A DNA stretch of 64,000 nt from Chrysomallon squamiferum (GCA_012295275.1 CM022673.1:12808288-12872287); one strand, 5' to 3'; positions 50,734-62,299 are shown, counted from the stretch's first letter. Program-made: numbers and translations. Notes: a model not told the origin generated them from the sequence alone.

Positions 50734-51075
50734 ATGGGCGACATGGTTAGCTTCATAGCGGATTTTAAACATTGGCAACTAACATGTACATATTTTGAAT
50801 TAGATGGTATAATGGCCGTAGAAAATGGTCCACTCAAATGCACAGCAGAATGGTTCAAATTGAGAAGCAGCGCAACAACTTGGACAAAGTGTCTGCGACT
50901 CGTACCCGAGGGTTTCGAAAACGCCAGATTAAAAAACTATTTTGTAAAAAGTACAAACAAAATATCTGACAGGGATTCCATACGGGCGTTTAAAAGTTTG
51001 AAAAATTATGAATATTTCTCGGATGGATATATACAATTTGTTTACTGGAAACACATGCAGGCACAAATATTGTAA
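50734..51075 (+). CDS. Putative exon of a YqaJ/SWIM-type transposon-derived protein
   Basis: A 113-codon frame starting GTAATGGGC (G at -3 and +4) and ending at a TAA. A donor-like GTAAAT at 51072 would remove that stop and extend the protein, so this may be exon 1. The composition is globular (many W, Y, F, K), unlike the repeat frames around it. Residues 84-101 read RAFKSLKNYEYFSDGYIQ. From memory this resembles the (K)AYKSLDAYNYF..GWV motif in the N-terminal part of many uncharacterised invertebrate proteins carrying SWIM and YqaJ-type nuclease domains, usually transposon-derived. The preceding F..ARLKNYFV (61-71) also fits the spacing in that family. No nuclease or zinc-finger part is visible, so this is a first exon or a fragment. 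An NRF1-like site sits upstream and a YY1-like GCCGCCAT at 51080. The family assignment is tentative. Confidence 0.5.
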   Translation: MGDMVSFIADFKHWQLTCTYFELDGIMAVENGPLKCTAEWFKLRSSATTWTKCLRLVPEGFENARLKNYFVKSTNKISDRDSIRAFKSLKNYEYFSDGYIQFVYWKHMQAQIL

Positions 51076-51114
51076 ATAAGCCGCCATGTCAAAATCATCA
51101 CGTGTGAGTCTCAG

Positions 51115-51172
51115 CATATTAATAAAATGTATATGTGTGTGTGTTGTGTGTGTGTCTGTGTGTGTTGTGTAT

Positions 51173-51219
<47 letters not shown>

Positions 51220-51287
51220 AACATACACAGTTTTTTCATATATACATGTATAATTTGTAAATATATATATATATATATATATATGTC

Positions 51288-51323
<36 letters not shown>

Positions 51324-51425
51324 CACACACACACAAACACATATATGTATACATATACATGTAAATATGAAAAAACTGTGTATGCTTATATATGTATATT
51401 TTTGTTCTGTATATATGTATATAAA
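51115..51425. repeat. TG, CA, TA repeats in mirrored order
   Basis: (TG)n 51133-51168, (CA)n 51173-51199, (TA)n 51200-51219, (TA)n 51262-51283, (TG)n 51286-51308, (TA)n 51308-51322, (CA)n 51322-51342. The TG and CA blocks are self-complementary and could fold into hairpins. TGAAAAAACTGTGTATG at 51367 is the inverse of CATACACAGTTTTTTCA at 51222. Confidence 0.93.
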
Positions 51426-53990
51426 AGCATAATATTAATATACATAAATGCTGTTATCCATCCTGATATCCCACAGACACTACAAACATTGGCAATAACT
51501 TGTTTATTCGGCAAATCTTTGCAGTGATACCATTTACAGCCAGAGTATGTACGCCTTTGTTGCAGACACATCTCTGACTGAACACTGACAACATGGCCGC
51601 ACACTATGACGATCAAACAAAACATACAGTAACATGATTAATTAAATCTTTTGTTTATGAAGGAAATGTGAGCAACTTCATTCCTTACAGTGTTAAAACC
51701 AGTTACTTGTCTAATTACAGTTAGTGTTAGGTGTAATTAGTACAAACACAGTCAAGTATACATGCTTTATGCTTAAAAAAAAGTCTATAAATGAACCATT
51801 TATTTTGGAATAACATATAATTGTTACATTGAAGATTGTACCTTTACTCATATACTCACACAAACACCTACATACTTGTACAACCTCTACTAAGTATTTG
51901 TGACTCCAAGCAGCAAACACCTCAACTAGTTGCAGTAGACTGAATAATTAAGAACATAACTGAAAGTATTGTTCTCTGAAGTTATCTGAACGATGTCATT
52001 AAGTTCAAAAATTGTGCCGAACAAATCCTCGTGTTTGCAGTAACATTAAAAACGATTACCCACAAAAGATTCTGATATGGATATCGATGGAAGGTTAACG
52101 AATTTCTCGGACTTCTGCTACTATTACAGTTAAACAGCTGAACAATGGTCATGGCCTGCCATTACAGTATGATTACTTTTGCCCACCAACTTGCAAGTAG
52201 GGCTATTTTGGCGAGATCTCACGATTTGCGTCCTCGAATTATCCTGGAACAGGCCCATGCGCGGTGGAATGTGAAGTACTTCTGTTGGTAGGAGTAATTC
52301 TTAATAACAATGACATGTTTCTGCTTTAAAAAAAAAAAAAAAACCTCATCATCCCGTTTTCAACTTAAATTTTTACTCATTTTGAAATATTGCTCTAAAA
52401 TAAAATTATGATATTTTGTAACTAACACATTTTCTCTTCAGTTTTTTTCATACGTTCTTGATTATTTTTAAAATCATCTGTGAAGTAATTACGTCATTCA
52501 GGAAAAAAACAACCCTAAAAAAACAAGCATGTTTTTAACACAGACGCAACTACAGATGATGATGTACTATGATAAACCCAGTCTGCTGAACTCCCATCTT
52601 CAAGCTGTTTATCCCAATTAGCAGCAAACTGATGTTATGAGTAACAAGAAGGTCTTTCTAGCATCATACAAAGTATGTGTCTGAAACGATCTTCTACATC
52701 TTTATCTCTCATGCAGTTAAGTCGAGTTTTCAAACCAGAAAAACAGCTTTTGTACTAATAGGATGTTTTTAAATGATTACAGTGTTTATAATGAGGTGTG
52801 ATGTGTCAGTGGGTCGGTTCTCTGTGATGTCTAAGTTTGTTTATATTGTTATATGAGTGGTATGAACGAAAATTTGTTTACTACTTTCTCAGTGTATCAT
52901 GATTAAAAAATAGTTTAAAGCAGAACATTATTCAGACGTTAAAGAGTATATTGATAAATAGACAGGAAATTCAGTTTAAATAACAAGGAATGTTTTATAT
53001 ATGCAAAGAATATGTGATTTTTTCATAATGTTAGAATGAAAAAGAAATCTTAAGTCTCAGTGTTACATTTTCGTTCCATTCTCATATAAATAGAAGGATT
53101 TTACTACATTTAATAATTCATCAGCTTTATCTGTTATTTTCATATTTTTGTTTACCTCTAGTAAATAATGTATACTGATTTTATTATACCAGACATCATA
53201 GACCACTGTCTTTGATTATAACATCATGGAGCTCTGGTTACAATGGAAAAATGCCCAAAAGGACGCCATGAAGGACTGATCTTGCAAACCACCTGAAACA
53301 AGCACATATCCTGACTGTGAAAGATTCATATAAAAGAATCCTTGCTGTTGAACAGAAAGTGTAACAATCCACGAACAGACATCATCATCAGATTTTCTTT
53401 CACATTCCCACCATTTTACAGAAATCCTGACATTTTTGAAAAATCTCATTTTAATAGCATTCTCTCTTTCTTTAACTAACGAAGTTAATTATCTGTTAAC
53501 AAAATGAAGTAAATAAAAAATAAAAACAAATGTACAAGAAGGTATTAAACAACAACAACAACAAAAAAAAAGATCTTCACCTTAAAAAAAACTTTGAGTT
53601 GGTTTAATCAACGGAGACAAATTAATGGCTGAGGGGTTAGAGACGTGCCAACATTAAATCTTTTCCTTTTTTTTTTTCTTTTTTTTCCTGTCTGCTTCAG
53701 GTTACACCCACAGGTAAAGCAATCAATTAATTAGTGTGTGAACGCAAAGAAGAGGATGTCCAGAAGAACAGAGAATTCCCAGAATGCTTCTGTAGAAGAG
53801 GAAGTTGTTATGAGAGTACAACTGAAATTCGTTTTTAAAGTAAATTCCAACACACAGGAGCATCAGAGTGTTAGTGTCATGCTTAGACTTGTTTTTTTTA
53901 AAAACTTTGGTTCTGTGTTTAAAAAATTAGAACTGTAAAAAATATTTTTGAAAAAAAGAAAATGGATTTCTGAAGGCGCACGTTTTTTAA
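51426..53990. other. Unique stretch with scattered CpG islands of sequence
   Basis: CpG-bearing pieces at 51530-51615 (GACAACATGGCCGCACAC) and 52195-52290 (GGCGAGATCTCACG, CCCATGCGCGG, a second NRF1-like half-palindrome). Island 53215-53350 (GGAGCTCTGGTTACAATGG) resembles an old interspersed repeat. The 66-codon frame at 53738-53938 starts in a plausible context (RMSRRTENSQNAS) but has no known domain. No gene is called. Confidence 0.4.
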
Positions 53991-53993
53991 ATA

Positions 53994-54062
53994 TTTAATA
54001 ATAATAATAATAAATATTTATTATTACTACTACTACTTCTACAACCACCACTACTACTACTT
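53994..54062. repeat. (AAT)/(ACT) trinucleotide tract
   Basis: TAATAATAATAAT followed by TACTACTACTTCTACAACC-type units. Confidence 0.9.
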
Positions 54063-54640
54063 CAAGGCCTCAGCTAAACTCTCTGAAATGAGGCAAAATT
54101 TCTTAATCGCAACGATGTCAGTAGACTTCAAACGGTAACCTGTAGACATAAACGAATTCATTCAGTGGATATCATTTCCATCGGAATAAAGATTTATGTT
54201 TTAAAAATAAAACCCTTGTATAAATAAAAAATAATAAATAAATAAATAAATAAATAAAATAAATGAATAAAATAAATTCGTCAATTTCGATATGAGGCAT
54301 TTGCCTTAGTTAAGTTATGGCCATGTATTATTATTGCTGTTTTTCGTGTTGTTGTTGTTGTTTTGTATGTGTGTTGTGGGAGGAGGTTTGCATTTGTTGT
54401 TTAAATGGAAATTAATCATTAATAAACGAAGACAGAAATTCCTAACGAAAACCTTTGGGCTGTATTCTGTACTCGTGTAAATATTATTGCAAATATCCTT
54501 GAGTAATCTGACTCACAAATGAAGAAGATGACAGCAGGTCATTATAATCAAACGAACTTTTAAAAAAGAAACAGAAAAAAACAGAAAAAAAAAGAAAAAA
54601 AGCAAAAAAAAAAGAAAGGTCTTTAATGAGTTATTTTTGC
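54063..54640. other. AT-rich stretch with (AAAT)n
   Basis: (AAAT)n at 54228-54263 and an A-rich tract with GAAAAAAA units at 54560-54615. No gene. Confidence 0.5.
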
Positions 54641-55165
54641 TCACAGGTAAAAGTGAGTCGGACGCCGCTTATAACGATATTCGCCGAAAACTGCCAGACG
54701 CGCGCTGAACGTATGTATGAAAAGTCAAAGATTATTCTGGTTTTGCTTGAAAGATGCTTGATAAAAAAAATAAAAAGAAATAGGTTGAAATCTTGTGTAA
54801 TAACAAGCCTGCTTGTAACAAAGATGTTTTTGTTTTATCAAGACAAGATTTCTTTGAAAGATGTCGAAGGTTTTTGGTTGCCGTTGCCTTGAAAAAAGAG
54901 TCAAACTTTTTTGATAATTTTTTTTTTTTTTTTTTTTCAAACGTTCGCCTACGCTTTCTAGTCACTGATAAAAAAAAATAATAATAAATAAAAGGCGTGA
55001 TTTGATGTCAGCGATTATGATGATCTTATTACGAAGAAATAAAAGAAAGTCCGACATGAATGGCGCATTCGTCGTAAATAACATAAAGTGAAAAGAGATC
55101 ACTGAACATTAATTATCCGATCGAGTCAAATAGACGGTAAAATTACGCCAGATAAAATCATAATG
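54641..55165. other. CpG-bearing block with a nested inverted repeat
   Basis: GTCGGACGCCGCTTATAACG, CCAGACGCGCGCTGAACG and ATGGCGCATTCGTCG make this the most CpG-dense part of the window. GAAATCTTGT (54787-54796) pairs with ACAAGATTTC (54843-54852), and ACAAGC/GCTTGT (54803-54816) forms a smaller hairpin inside. The 88-codon frame at 54626-54892 has no recognisable domain. Confidence 0.4.
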
Positions 55166-55261
55166 TCCCATGAATAGTGAATGTAACATTTCTCATACTA
55201 ACAGTTTTAAAATTTTGAAAGTATGGCAGCTGTCAAAGTTTTTGTTTCTCTGTTGATACGA

Positions 55262-55400
55262 GAGGTGTGTGCGCGCACGTGTGTGTGGATTAGATAGATC
55301 CGTACATAGGTATGTAGGTGGGTAAGGAGGTAGGTAGGTAGATAATAAGCTAGGTAGATAGATATAGAGTTATATACAGATAGAAAAATAAGAAGAAAAA
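55262..55400. repeat. GTGCGCGCACGTG palindrome and (GGTA)/(GATA)n
   Basis: GTGTGCGCGCACGTGTGTG near 55266-55284, then TAGGTAGGTAG and TAGATAGATA units. Confidence 0.85.
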
Positions 55401-55499
55401 TACATGGATTCACAGATACACATTCATTTATATAGTTATTTTTAGGAAATTCCTTTTTTTTTTTTTTAAATCGGAGACTGTGAATGTAAAAAAAAATCC

Positions 55500-55965
55500 C
55501 TATCTGCTAACAACAACAGTAAATTCCACCATATGGCGTCAGTAGTGTCCTGTGTTATCTTTAATCAAACTACGCACTCACAGATTAACAGCATTCCGAG
55601 TGCGTTATTAAATAAAATATTCCTTTCCTTTGCACCCAACAGCAAGCTGTTCCTTTAAAACGGATCAAATCTCTATTAGTGAGAGAGTTCTGCTTGACAG
55701 ATCCAATATCAAAGATTTCCCTGTGCATTAGAACGTGCGACTGTGTGCTGTCATCACTATCGTACTCCGCATCTCCCGGGATACACTGATACTGTTGTGC
55801 TCTTCATGATACTGTTTCATTTGTCCAGATCAACGTCATCTCAACGTCTCTGTTTCACTGGATTAATAATGTCAGGGATGGATTCAGGAACTGGGTTTAT
55901 TGTAATGGTGGTTGTACTATCTCAGATAAACTGGTTTTTATTACAATGAAGAATAAAAAAAATAA
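55500..55965. other. Unique non-coding stretch
   Basis: Balanced composition with a few CpGs. The 68-codon frame at 55743-55949 includes a hydrophobic segment but no family signature; not called. Confidence 0.35.
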
Positions 55966-56044
55966 AAAATTATAATTATTGTTAGAAGTGCCAAAAAAAC
56001 AGAAAAAAAAGAATTGTCAATGTACATCATGTTTACCCCATAAT

Positions 56045-56155
56045 ATCCATTTCCATCCAAATAGATCCTTGTTCAACCCATGTTCTTAATACGTTGATCC
56101 ATATTCACCTAGCTAGATCCACGTTCACATCACTAAATCCATGTTAACCCACTCT
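56045..56155. repeat. Degenerate GATCCATGTTCACCCA minisatellite
   Basis: Five copies of a unit of about 22-26 bp: ATCC(A/T)(T/C)(G/A)TTCA followed by a variable end. Confidence 0.8.
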
Positions 56156-56222
56156 GCATGTGGAGGTGGAAATTATCCTGACATGTTGTAATATATTTAA
56201 CAAAAAAAAATCAGTGACAAGA

Positions 56223-56268
56223 GAGAATGAATGAATGAATGAATGAATGAATGAATGAATGAATGAAA
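56223..56268. repeat. (GAAT)11 tetranucleotide
   Basis: Uninterrupted. Confidence 0.97.
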
Positions 56269-56920
56269 TAGTATGTACTAATCTCATTAGTCATCAAATT
56301 AATGTTTTTTTTTTTTTTTTAATAATAACAGAATAATAATATGTAAGAAAAGAATGAACTATCACTATTCCAAAAGAATATACATGTACTGTAAGTAGCA
56401 GTAAATTATCCTTTACATCTACCTTCACATATACAGGAAAACTAAAACCACCATCTTTGATATATGAGTTAGACTGGGAAACATCCTAACTTGAACTCTG
56501 GGAATTGATTTGACCTCAGTACCTATCAGACCACAGGTGAATGCCATAATTATACATTTTAGTTATAGCCAATTCCATGTCAGAGAAGATTGCCAAATTC
56601 AAAAATAATTTATACACTGAAACGACTGACTGTTTTAATACGATTCTGTGAAAAACCTTTAATCTTTAAAACAAACATTTGTTTTTACTTAACTAAACGA
56701 TTTTCAGTCTGATTATTGTTTTGTTTATAAACACAGTTGTGGAGATGTATTAAGCAGCATAGTGTGCGTTAAAAAATATCATGAGTTTGTTAACAGTGTC
56801 ATTTGTTTTCTGGGTTTTAAAAAAAAAAATAGGATGGTGATAAATCTGAAATAATTCCTTTCTTTTTTCTTTCATTTTCTATCCAGTGAATAAGAGTTAA
56901 AGCAGTCATATTTAGATATA
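56269..56920. other. AT-rich stretch with an old repeat island
   Basis: 56440-56560 (AGACTGGGAAACATCCTAAC, GACCTCAGTACCTATCAGACC) has the texture of the dispersed repeats at 1240-1490. No gene. Confidence 0.4.
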
Positions 56921-56924
56921 TGTA

Positions 56925-57085
56925 ACACACACACTAACAAAACAAACACAAACACATACACACACCCACACACATATACACATGTACACACATACACACA
57001 CATGTACACATACACTTACTCACATACACATGTACACATACATTTACTCATATACACATGTACACTCACACACACACACACAAGT
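56925..57085. repeat. ACAC/CATA simple repeats with a ~30-bp subrepeat
   Basis: CA-rich throughout; CACATGTACACATACA(C/T)TTACTCA occurs at about 57000 and 57028. Confidence 0.9.
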
Positions 57086-57344
57086 ACTAACCAAAATAGT
57101 TTTCAAGCTTAACAACTCAGATTTTTTTTAATACTGAACAAACATTAATTAACATCTTCATATAAAAATACACCTTTTTCTCTTTTTCTTCTTCTTCTGG
57201 CAAAATCATTAACACTATTGATAAATATTTTTATGTCTTTCCATCTAATCATTTCAGAAGTAAGCTTTTTTATGGGTTTTTTTTTTTATTATTATTATTT
57301 CTGTAGTGACCTTTTTGTACTTTTATTTTCAGTTTCTGGAATAA
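57086..57344. other. T-rich non-coding spacer
   Basis: Nothing recognised. Confidence 0.4.
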
Positions 57345-57388
57345 TCTGTGTGTGTGCGAGTGTGTGTGCATGCGTGTGTGTGCGTGTG

Positions 57389-57424
<36 letters not shown>
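57345..57424. repeat. (GT)n microsatellite with CG/CA variants
   Basis: Interrupted to 57388, pure from 57390 to 57424. Confidence 0.95.
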
Positions 57425-57429
<5 letters not shown>

Positions 57430-57539
57430 AAAAAAATAACTCTTATACAAACAGTATTTGCCTTAAAGAAGTAGAAATGATGTGTAGTTTTAAAAATCGT
57501 AAATAGAAAAGGAGAAGCCATTGGTGTTTTGGTGACTAT

Positions 57540-57635
57540 TGTTTATATTGATACTAATAGCAGTAGTAGCTGTAGCAATATAATTAGTATTGGTAGTGAC
57601 AGTAGTAGTAATAGTAGTAGTAGAATATTATCATT
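57540..57635. repeat. (GTA)n trinucleotide tract
   Basis: AGTAGTAGC, GTAGTAATAGTAGTAG units. Confidence 0.85.
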
Positions 57636-57957
57636 ATTATGAAATAAAAATTAATTCGTTAGTTAATAAATAATAATAACAGTAAAAATAAATGATATTA
57701 ATTTAATGGTTGAAATACGAATATTATCCTATTATATTATTACCATTCGACTTAAAGTAATGTTAACAAAAATCTAAAGGAAATTTAACAAACAAAATAT
57801 TTTAGGAAATGCTTAGTTTAAGACAAAGAATACAGTTGGATAAGTAACTCACAATGATATATTTAGAAAGATATTGCAAATACTGGCACTCTCCTATTGT
57901 AATGTTTTTGTCTCATCTTGCAGAAATGCAGAAGTGCAGAAAGTTAATGGAAAGAAA
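57636..57957. other. AT-rich spacer
   Basis: No feature recognised. Confidence 0.4.
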
Positions 57958-58165
57958 ACCAAAAGAACTATTCTGAAAATAAACAGTGTAAATATAACTT
58001 TGGTTAGTTATATTCAGATATGTGTACATACTTACAAACACATATGTACAAATACATAGATATTCAAATATACAAACATGCATACTACAATATGTATATT
58101 TCAAAGAATGACAAAAGCTTATTATAATTACACTATTTTATCTAATGTTTGACAGTTTGTATTAA
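57958..58165 (+). repeat. Direct repeat, copy 1 (copy 2 at 58858-59066)
   Basis: About 208 bp beginning ACCAAAAGAACTATTCTGAA and ending GACAGTTTGTATTA. It matches copy 2 with roughly ten substitutions and one 1-bp indel (about 95% identity). Neither copy contains a long frame. Confidence 0.95.
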
Positions 58166-58189
58166 AATTTATTAAATATTGTGTTCCTC

Positions 58190-58482
58190 ATATATATTTA
58201 TATATATATATATATATAAACATTCATAAATACATAAATAAATAAATATATATATATATATATAAAAATTCATAAATACATAAATAAATATATATATATA
58301 CACAATAACATACATACATATACAGATACAGACATACATACATACCTAGAAACCTACCTATCTACCTATACACAAATATATGTACTCATAAACAAACACA
58401 TTTACAGATTTACATATATAAAAATATAACCACAAACATACAAACACAAACAAACACACACACACACACACACACACATACA
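58190..58482. repeat. (AT)n, AAAT, CATA and (CA)n simple repeats
   Basis: (TA)n at 58193-58218 and 58247-58264; TTCATAAATACATAAATAAA duplicated at about 58224 and 58268; CATA/CTAC units 58305-58370; (CA)n 58456-58480. Confidence 0.92.
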
Positions 58483-58857
58483 CACATACACACTACACTA
58501 GTTCATATTCTGATTTCATAGTATTGTTCACAATGATAGAAAGAAAACAGAAAGAAGAACAAATGGAAGAATAAATAGCTAGCAGAGTAGATGTAACCTA
58601 GGGATAATTGGCTTACAATTGTTGTGTTTCAAAAATATCTGTGAAGCTGGAGGGCAAGACAAGAGAAAGATTTACAATAACAAGAAGATTTGCAGTTTTT
58701 TTTACACGACACACAGATAAATAGTGTTTATCTTGGAACATTCTGGTAAGTATGACATTACAGGCATGCTTGATGATACATACATATATAGACATGCAAA
58801 CATAATACATAAAAACACATATATATGCCTATCCATTTAAATACATATATAGTTAAT
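58483..58857. other. Spacer between direct repeats
   Basis: Unique sequence; the 65-codon minus frame (58613-58810) lacks any recognisable domain. Confidence 0.4.
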
Positions 58858-59066
58858 ACCAAAAGAACTATTCTGAAAATAAACAGTGTAAATATAACTT
58901 TGGTTAGTTATATTCAGATATGTATACATACTTACATACACATATGTACAAATATATAGGTATTCAAACATACAAAAATGCATACTACAATATGTATATT
59001 TCAAAGAATGACAAAAGCTTATTATAATTACACTATTTGTATCTAATGTTTGACAGTTTGTATTAA
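58858..59066 (+). repeat. Direct repeat, copy 2
   Basis: Begins exactly 900 bp after copy 1 with the same ACCAAAAGAACTA start. It is followed by CATA and (CA)n sequence, as copy 1 is followed by AT/CATA sequence, suggesting duplication of a unit of about 0.9 kb whose remainder has diverged, or two insertions of one element. Confidence 0.95.
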
Positions 59067-59200
59067 TGCATACATACATACATACAGACATGCATACATA
59101 AAAACACATAGATGTATACATACACACACAGTGATAAACACACACACACACACACACACACATGCAGCTATTTACATACATATATACAATACATACACAA
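59067..59200. repeat. CATA/(CA)n simple repeats
   Basis: (CATA)n 59067-59100 and (CA)n 59138-59162. Confidence 0.93.
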
Positions 59201-60235
59201 ACAGACCACCATAATGTTTCTAGAATTTTCTCACGTTTTCTAAACTAAAATTATTATTTTTATTAAGAAAAAACAGTAATTTCATTTGAATCCATAAACC
59301 TTAGCCACATCACGTTTTCACCTGGGTGGACAGTTTCACATTTCATAAATTAATTAACTTTTGTTTAAAAACACATCAGCAAATGTAGAAACTATCACAT
59401 ATTACCTTTCAGACACATGGTTTTTATTAATAATGTCATAGAGAGCAAGCCGAGTGAGCTAATTTTAACAAATAGCAGAAAGGAATCTTCAATATGAACC
59501 CTCCCATAAACAGCTTTTATATATCAGTTAAAGAGTACAGGTTGTAACTGCAAATATATCACTGTGAAAAGTGCGTTTCTTTTGAACTTTAAAATCTGAA
59601 AACAGATCTATATAATTTATTATATTATTATATCAAATGAATGAATGTTTACTTCAAGACTGACACAGAAAAATCTTTTCACATTAGCTGTTATAAAACG
59701 TGATCAGAGAAATGTGATGCTATTCAGAAATTGTTGAGGAATGAAGATTTATTAGAGAAATCACTGAAACAGTTGAAAGTGTTTAAGCCAGGGAAATGGT
59801 CAAGAGATGAAGATCATCCATCTTAGACAGAACTGGACAACAGAAGACAGAAAAAGTGGATTACAAACTGAAACAGGAATCAAGAGATTAAGTGTGATAT
59901 CACAGCTTTAAACCTTTGTAATTCCAGGGTGTTATAAACACAGTTATTATTAACAGTCTGATTCTAAAACTGGCATCATGAAATTTGACATTAAAACAAA
60001 AAAAAAAAAAAAAAAAGATTTTCATAAAAATGTTTATCTCTGTTTATCATGTGACTTGCAAAAAAAATGAAATGATCTTGGTAAAAGTGTAATTGTAATT
60101 TGATTGACCAAATTCATAGATAGCAATTTTTAAAAATGTGTCCATTTATGTAAGTGTGTGTATAATATACATACACACACATACACAAACAGATGCATTT
60201 CTAAAATTGCTATATATGAATTTGATCAATCAGTC
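59201..60235. other. Unique non-coding stretch
   Basis: Poly-A at 59995-60016. The 59700-59900 part is AGA-rich with a weak ~60-bp periodicity (GAGATGAAGATCATCC, GAACTGGACAACAGAAGAC). No gene. Confidence 0.4.
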
Positions 60236-60263
60236 AACATATATATATATATATATATATATA
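60236..60263. repeat. (AT)n microsatellite
   Basis: About 13 units. Confidence 0.95.
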
Positions 60264-60768
60264 TCTAGATATACATACATGCAGATATGCACAGGCATGT
60301 TTTGTATCTGTATTGTTTTATTGTCATATTTTGTTATTCACAATGATAAGTCACCCAAAACAACACAATTAAAATTTGGAAGCATAAATAATTTCATTAC
60401 GCCATTTATTCACACAAAGGCAGGAATACTTTAATTAAAAATTCATTTTGTTCGAGGAAGGACAACATCACTGGAGATGTTCTCTGAAACTGGAGCTGTT
60501 TACAAAATGTCCAATTTTCACAACTCAGTTAATCACTTTCTTCAGGGTATAATGAAATTAATTAGGATTCAAGGATTCATGCAAATGTTATTAAATATCA
60601 CTTGCTCAAGTGAGACAAAGTGGGAAGCTGAGATCAAATATTTATAATCAGGTTTACTTCAGAGTTCAGAGATAAATAAATTACGTTAATGTATGACAAA
60701 AATGTCGGGGCAAAATATTTTAACTAAAGAAACAAATTTATAAGAATTAACGTTGTTGATAAGGGAAA
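60264..60768. other. Unique non-coding stretch
   Basis: Nothing recognised. Confidence 0.4.
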
Positions 60769-60769
60769 T

Positions 60770-60965
60770 AATAATTGAATGAATGAATGAGCCAATAATA
60801 AAATGAATAAGTAAATATGCAGACGATTATTTAAGTGAATAAATGAATTAAAATTAAAAAATAAAATTAATGAATTAACAAATAAATAAGTGAATGAGTG
60901 AATGAATAAATACATGAGTAAATAAAAATAAATGAAAAAATTAAAATTTGAATGAATGAATATGA
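60770..60965. repeat. (GAAT)/(AAAT) degenerate tetranucleotide tract
   Basis: GAATGAATGA, AATAAATGAATT and related units for nearly 200 bp. Confidence 0.85.
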
Positions 60966-61044
60966 AAAAAATAATGAGTACCACTAACATTTTATCTTAA
61001 TATCAAATCCATCAGTAACAAATATAGCAATTTTTGAAGATGAT

Positions 61045-61165
61045 AGATTCAAGTCTTATAGGAGCCACAAGTTCAGTTCTTGATATGTCATTGGTTCTAT
61101 CCTTGTAGGACTTATAGGTCCAATCCTTGTAGGGGTCAATCCTTTTTCAATGCTTTTTAGGATTA
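61045..61165. repeat. Degenerate repeat, TTATAGG..CCAATCCTTGTAGG
   Basis: (C/T)TTATAGG(A/T)(G/C)C, GTTC(A/T).TCCTTGTAGGACTT and CCAATCCTTGTAGGGGTC are three to four diverged copies of a unit of about 28 bp. Confidence 0.6.
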
Positions 61166-61400
61166 CAGACCAATCCTAGACTGCTATGTCCACGAATTTT
61201 GACTAAAGTATCAAAAACCATTGCATCTGTTGTCCTGTTTAAGAGAAGGTGCATATGTGACATTTCTTACTGCTAATCAAAAAGAGTAGCCTGCAGTTTG
61301 AACAGTCACTTTCTTCTCTCATTAAGCATACTTAAAACATGTATCTATTTTACCACCAATTTTATTTGGATTCTAGCAGGTTTTTAAATTAAAAGTCATC
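61166..61400. other. Unique stretch
   Basis: No feature recognised. Confidence 0.4.
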
Positions 61401-61960
61401 GGACATACGATAACATTATAAAACAACATAAAGAACAAAGAATTTTAAGTTTTAACTTTTTTACAAAAACTGAGATGCTAAGAATACATACATTGTCACA
61501 ACATATAAAATAAAATAATAAAATGAAAGAAAAGAAAATTATGTTAAAAACAGAATTATAACATAAAAAGTAACACAATAACTGTAATAATGCAACAGAG
61601 TGCATTGTGATATAAAAATAAAAATAAAATATAAACTGTACAAAAAAATTAAATTACTATTAAAACAAAAATTGTTTTTAAAATAACTTAAAATGACAAT
61701 TAAAACTGCAATTAAAATTAAAATTAATTTTAATAAATAAAATAAAATTAGTATATAAATAACCAAAGTCAAAACAAACAACCAAAAAATTTGTTTTAAC
61801 AAAAATACACATACAGAAAAGCTTTCAATATAATATTCTCAATAGACAGAATGAATTTTTTGTTTTCATCATTAAATAATTATATTTTTGTATTAGTTTT
61901 GTAATTTTAATTTGAATTTTTTATTTTAATTTTTTTTTTTCTTATCACTACAGGATGAAT
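61400..61960. repeat. A/T-rich low-complexity sequence
   Basis: AAAATAAAATAA and AATTAAAATTAA units; the 69-87 codon minus frames are Phe/Leu/Ile-rich translations of these. Confidence 0.65.
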
Positions 61961-62290
61961 TCAAACAACACTTAAAAATCAAGGATAAAAAAACATCTTT
62001 AAATAAATTACTTTTTGACGGGATAAATAACAGATATTCTGTCAATTCGACATTTTGTGATAACAGTTTTTATGTCATTTTATTATAGAATTAACATTAA
62101 AAATCATTGAAAAAAATGAATTCATAGCTGCTTGTTAAAAATGGCTTCACTAGATGCGTGGTTAAAGTATTGTTATTATCTGTAGACACAAGTTGTATAA
62201 ACACTCTTTAATTATGGTTTCAAAAACAAAATTCTAAAAATACACACAGATACAGACAGTCAGGAAATAAATGTCCTGAAACCAGCCTCT
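61961..62290. other. AT-rich non-coding stretch
   Basis: No feature recognised. Confidence 0.4.
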
Positions 62291-62299
62291 TCATTCAAT

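Noticed and set aside
53738-53938. 66-codon frame beginning MNAKKRMSRRTENSQ
   Set aside because: Polar start is suggestive, but the second half is translated T-rich sequence and no splice sites stand out.
54626-54892. 88-codon plus-strand frame in the CpG-bearing block
   Set aside because: No recognisable domain, A-rich upstream sequence and it contains the nested inverted repeat; evidence too weak.
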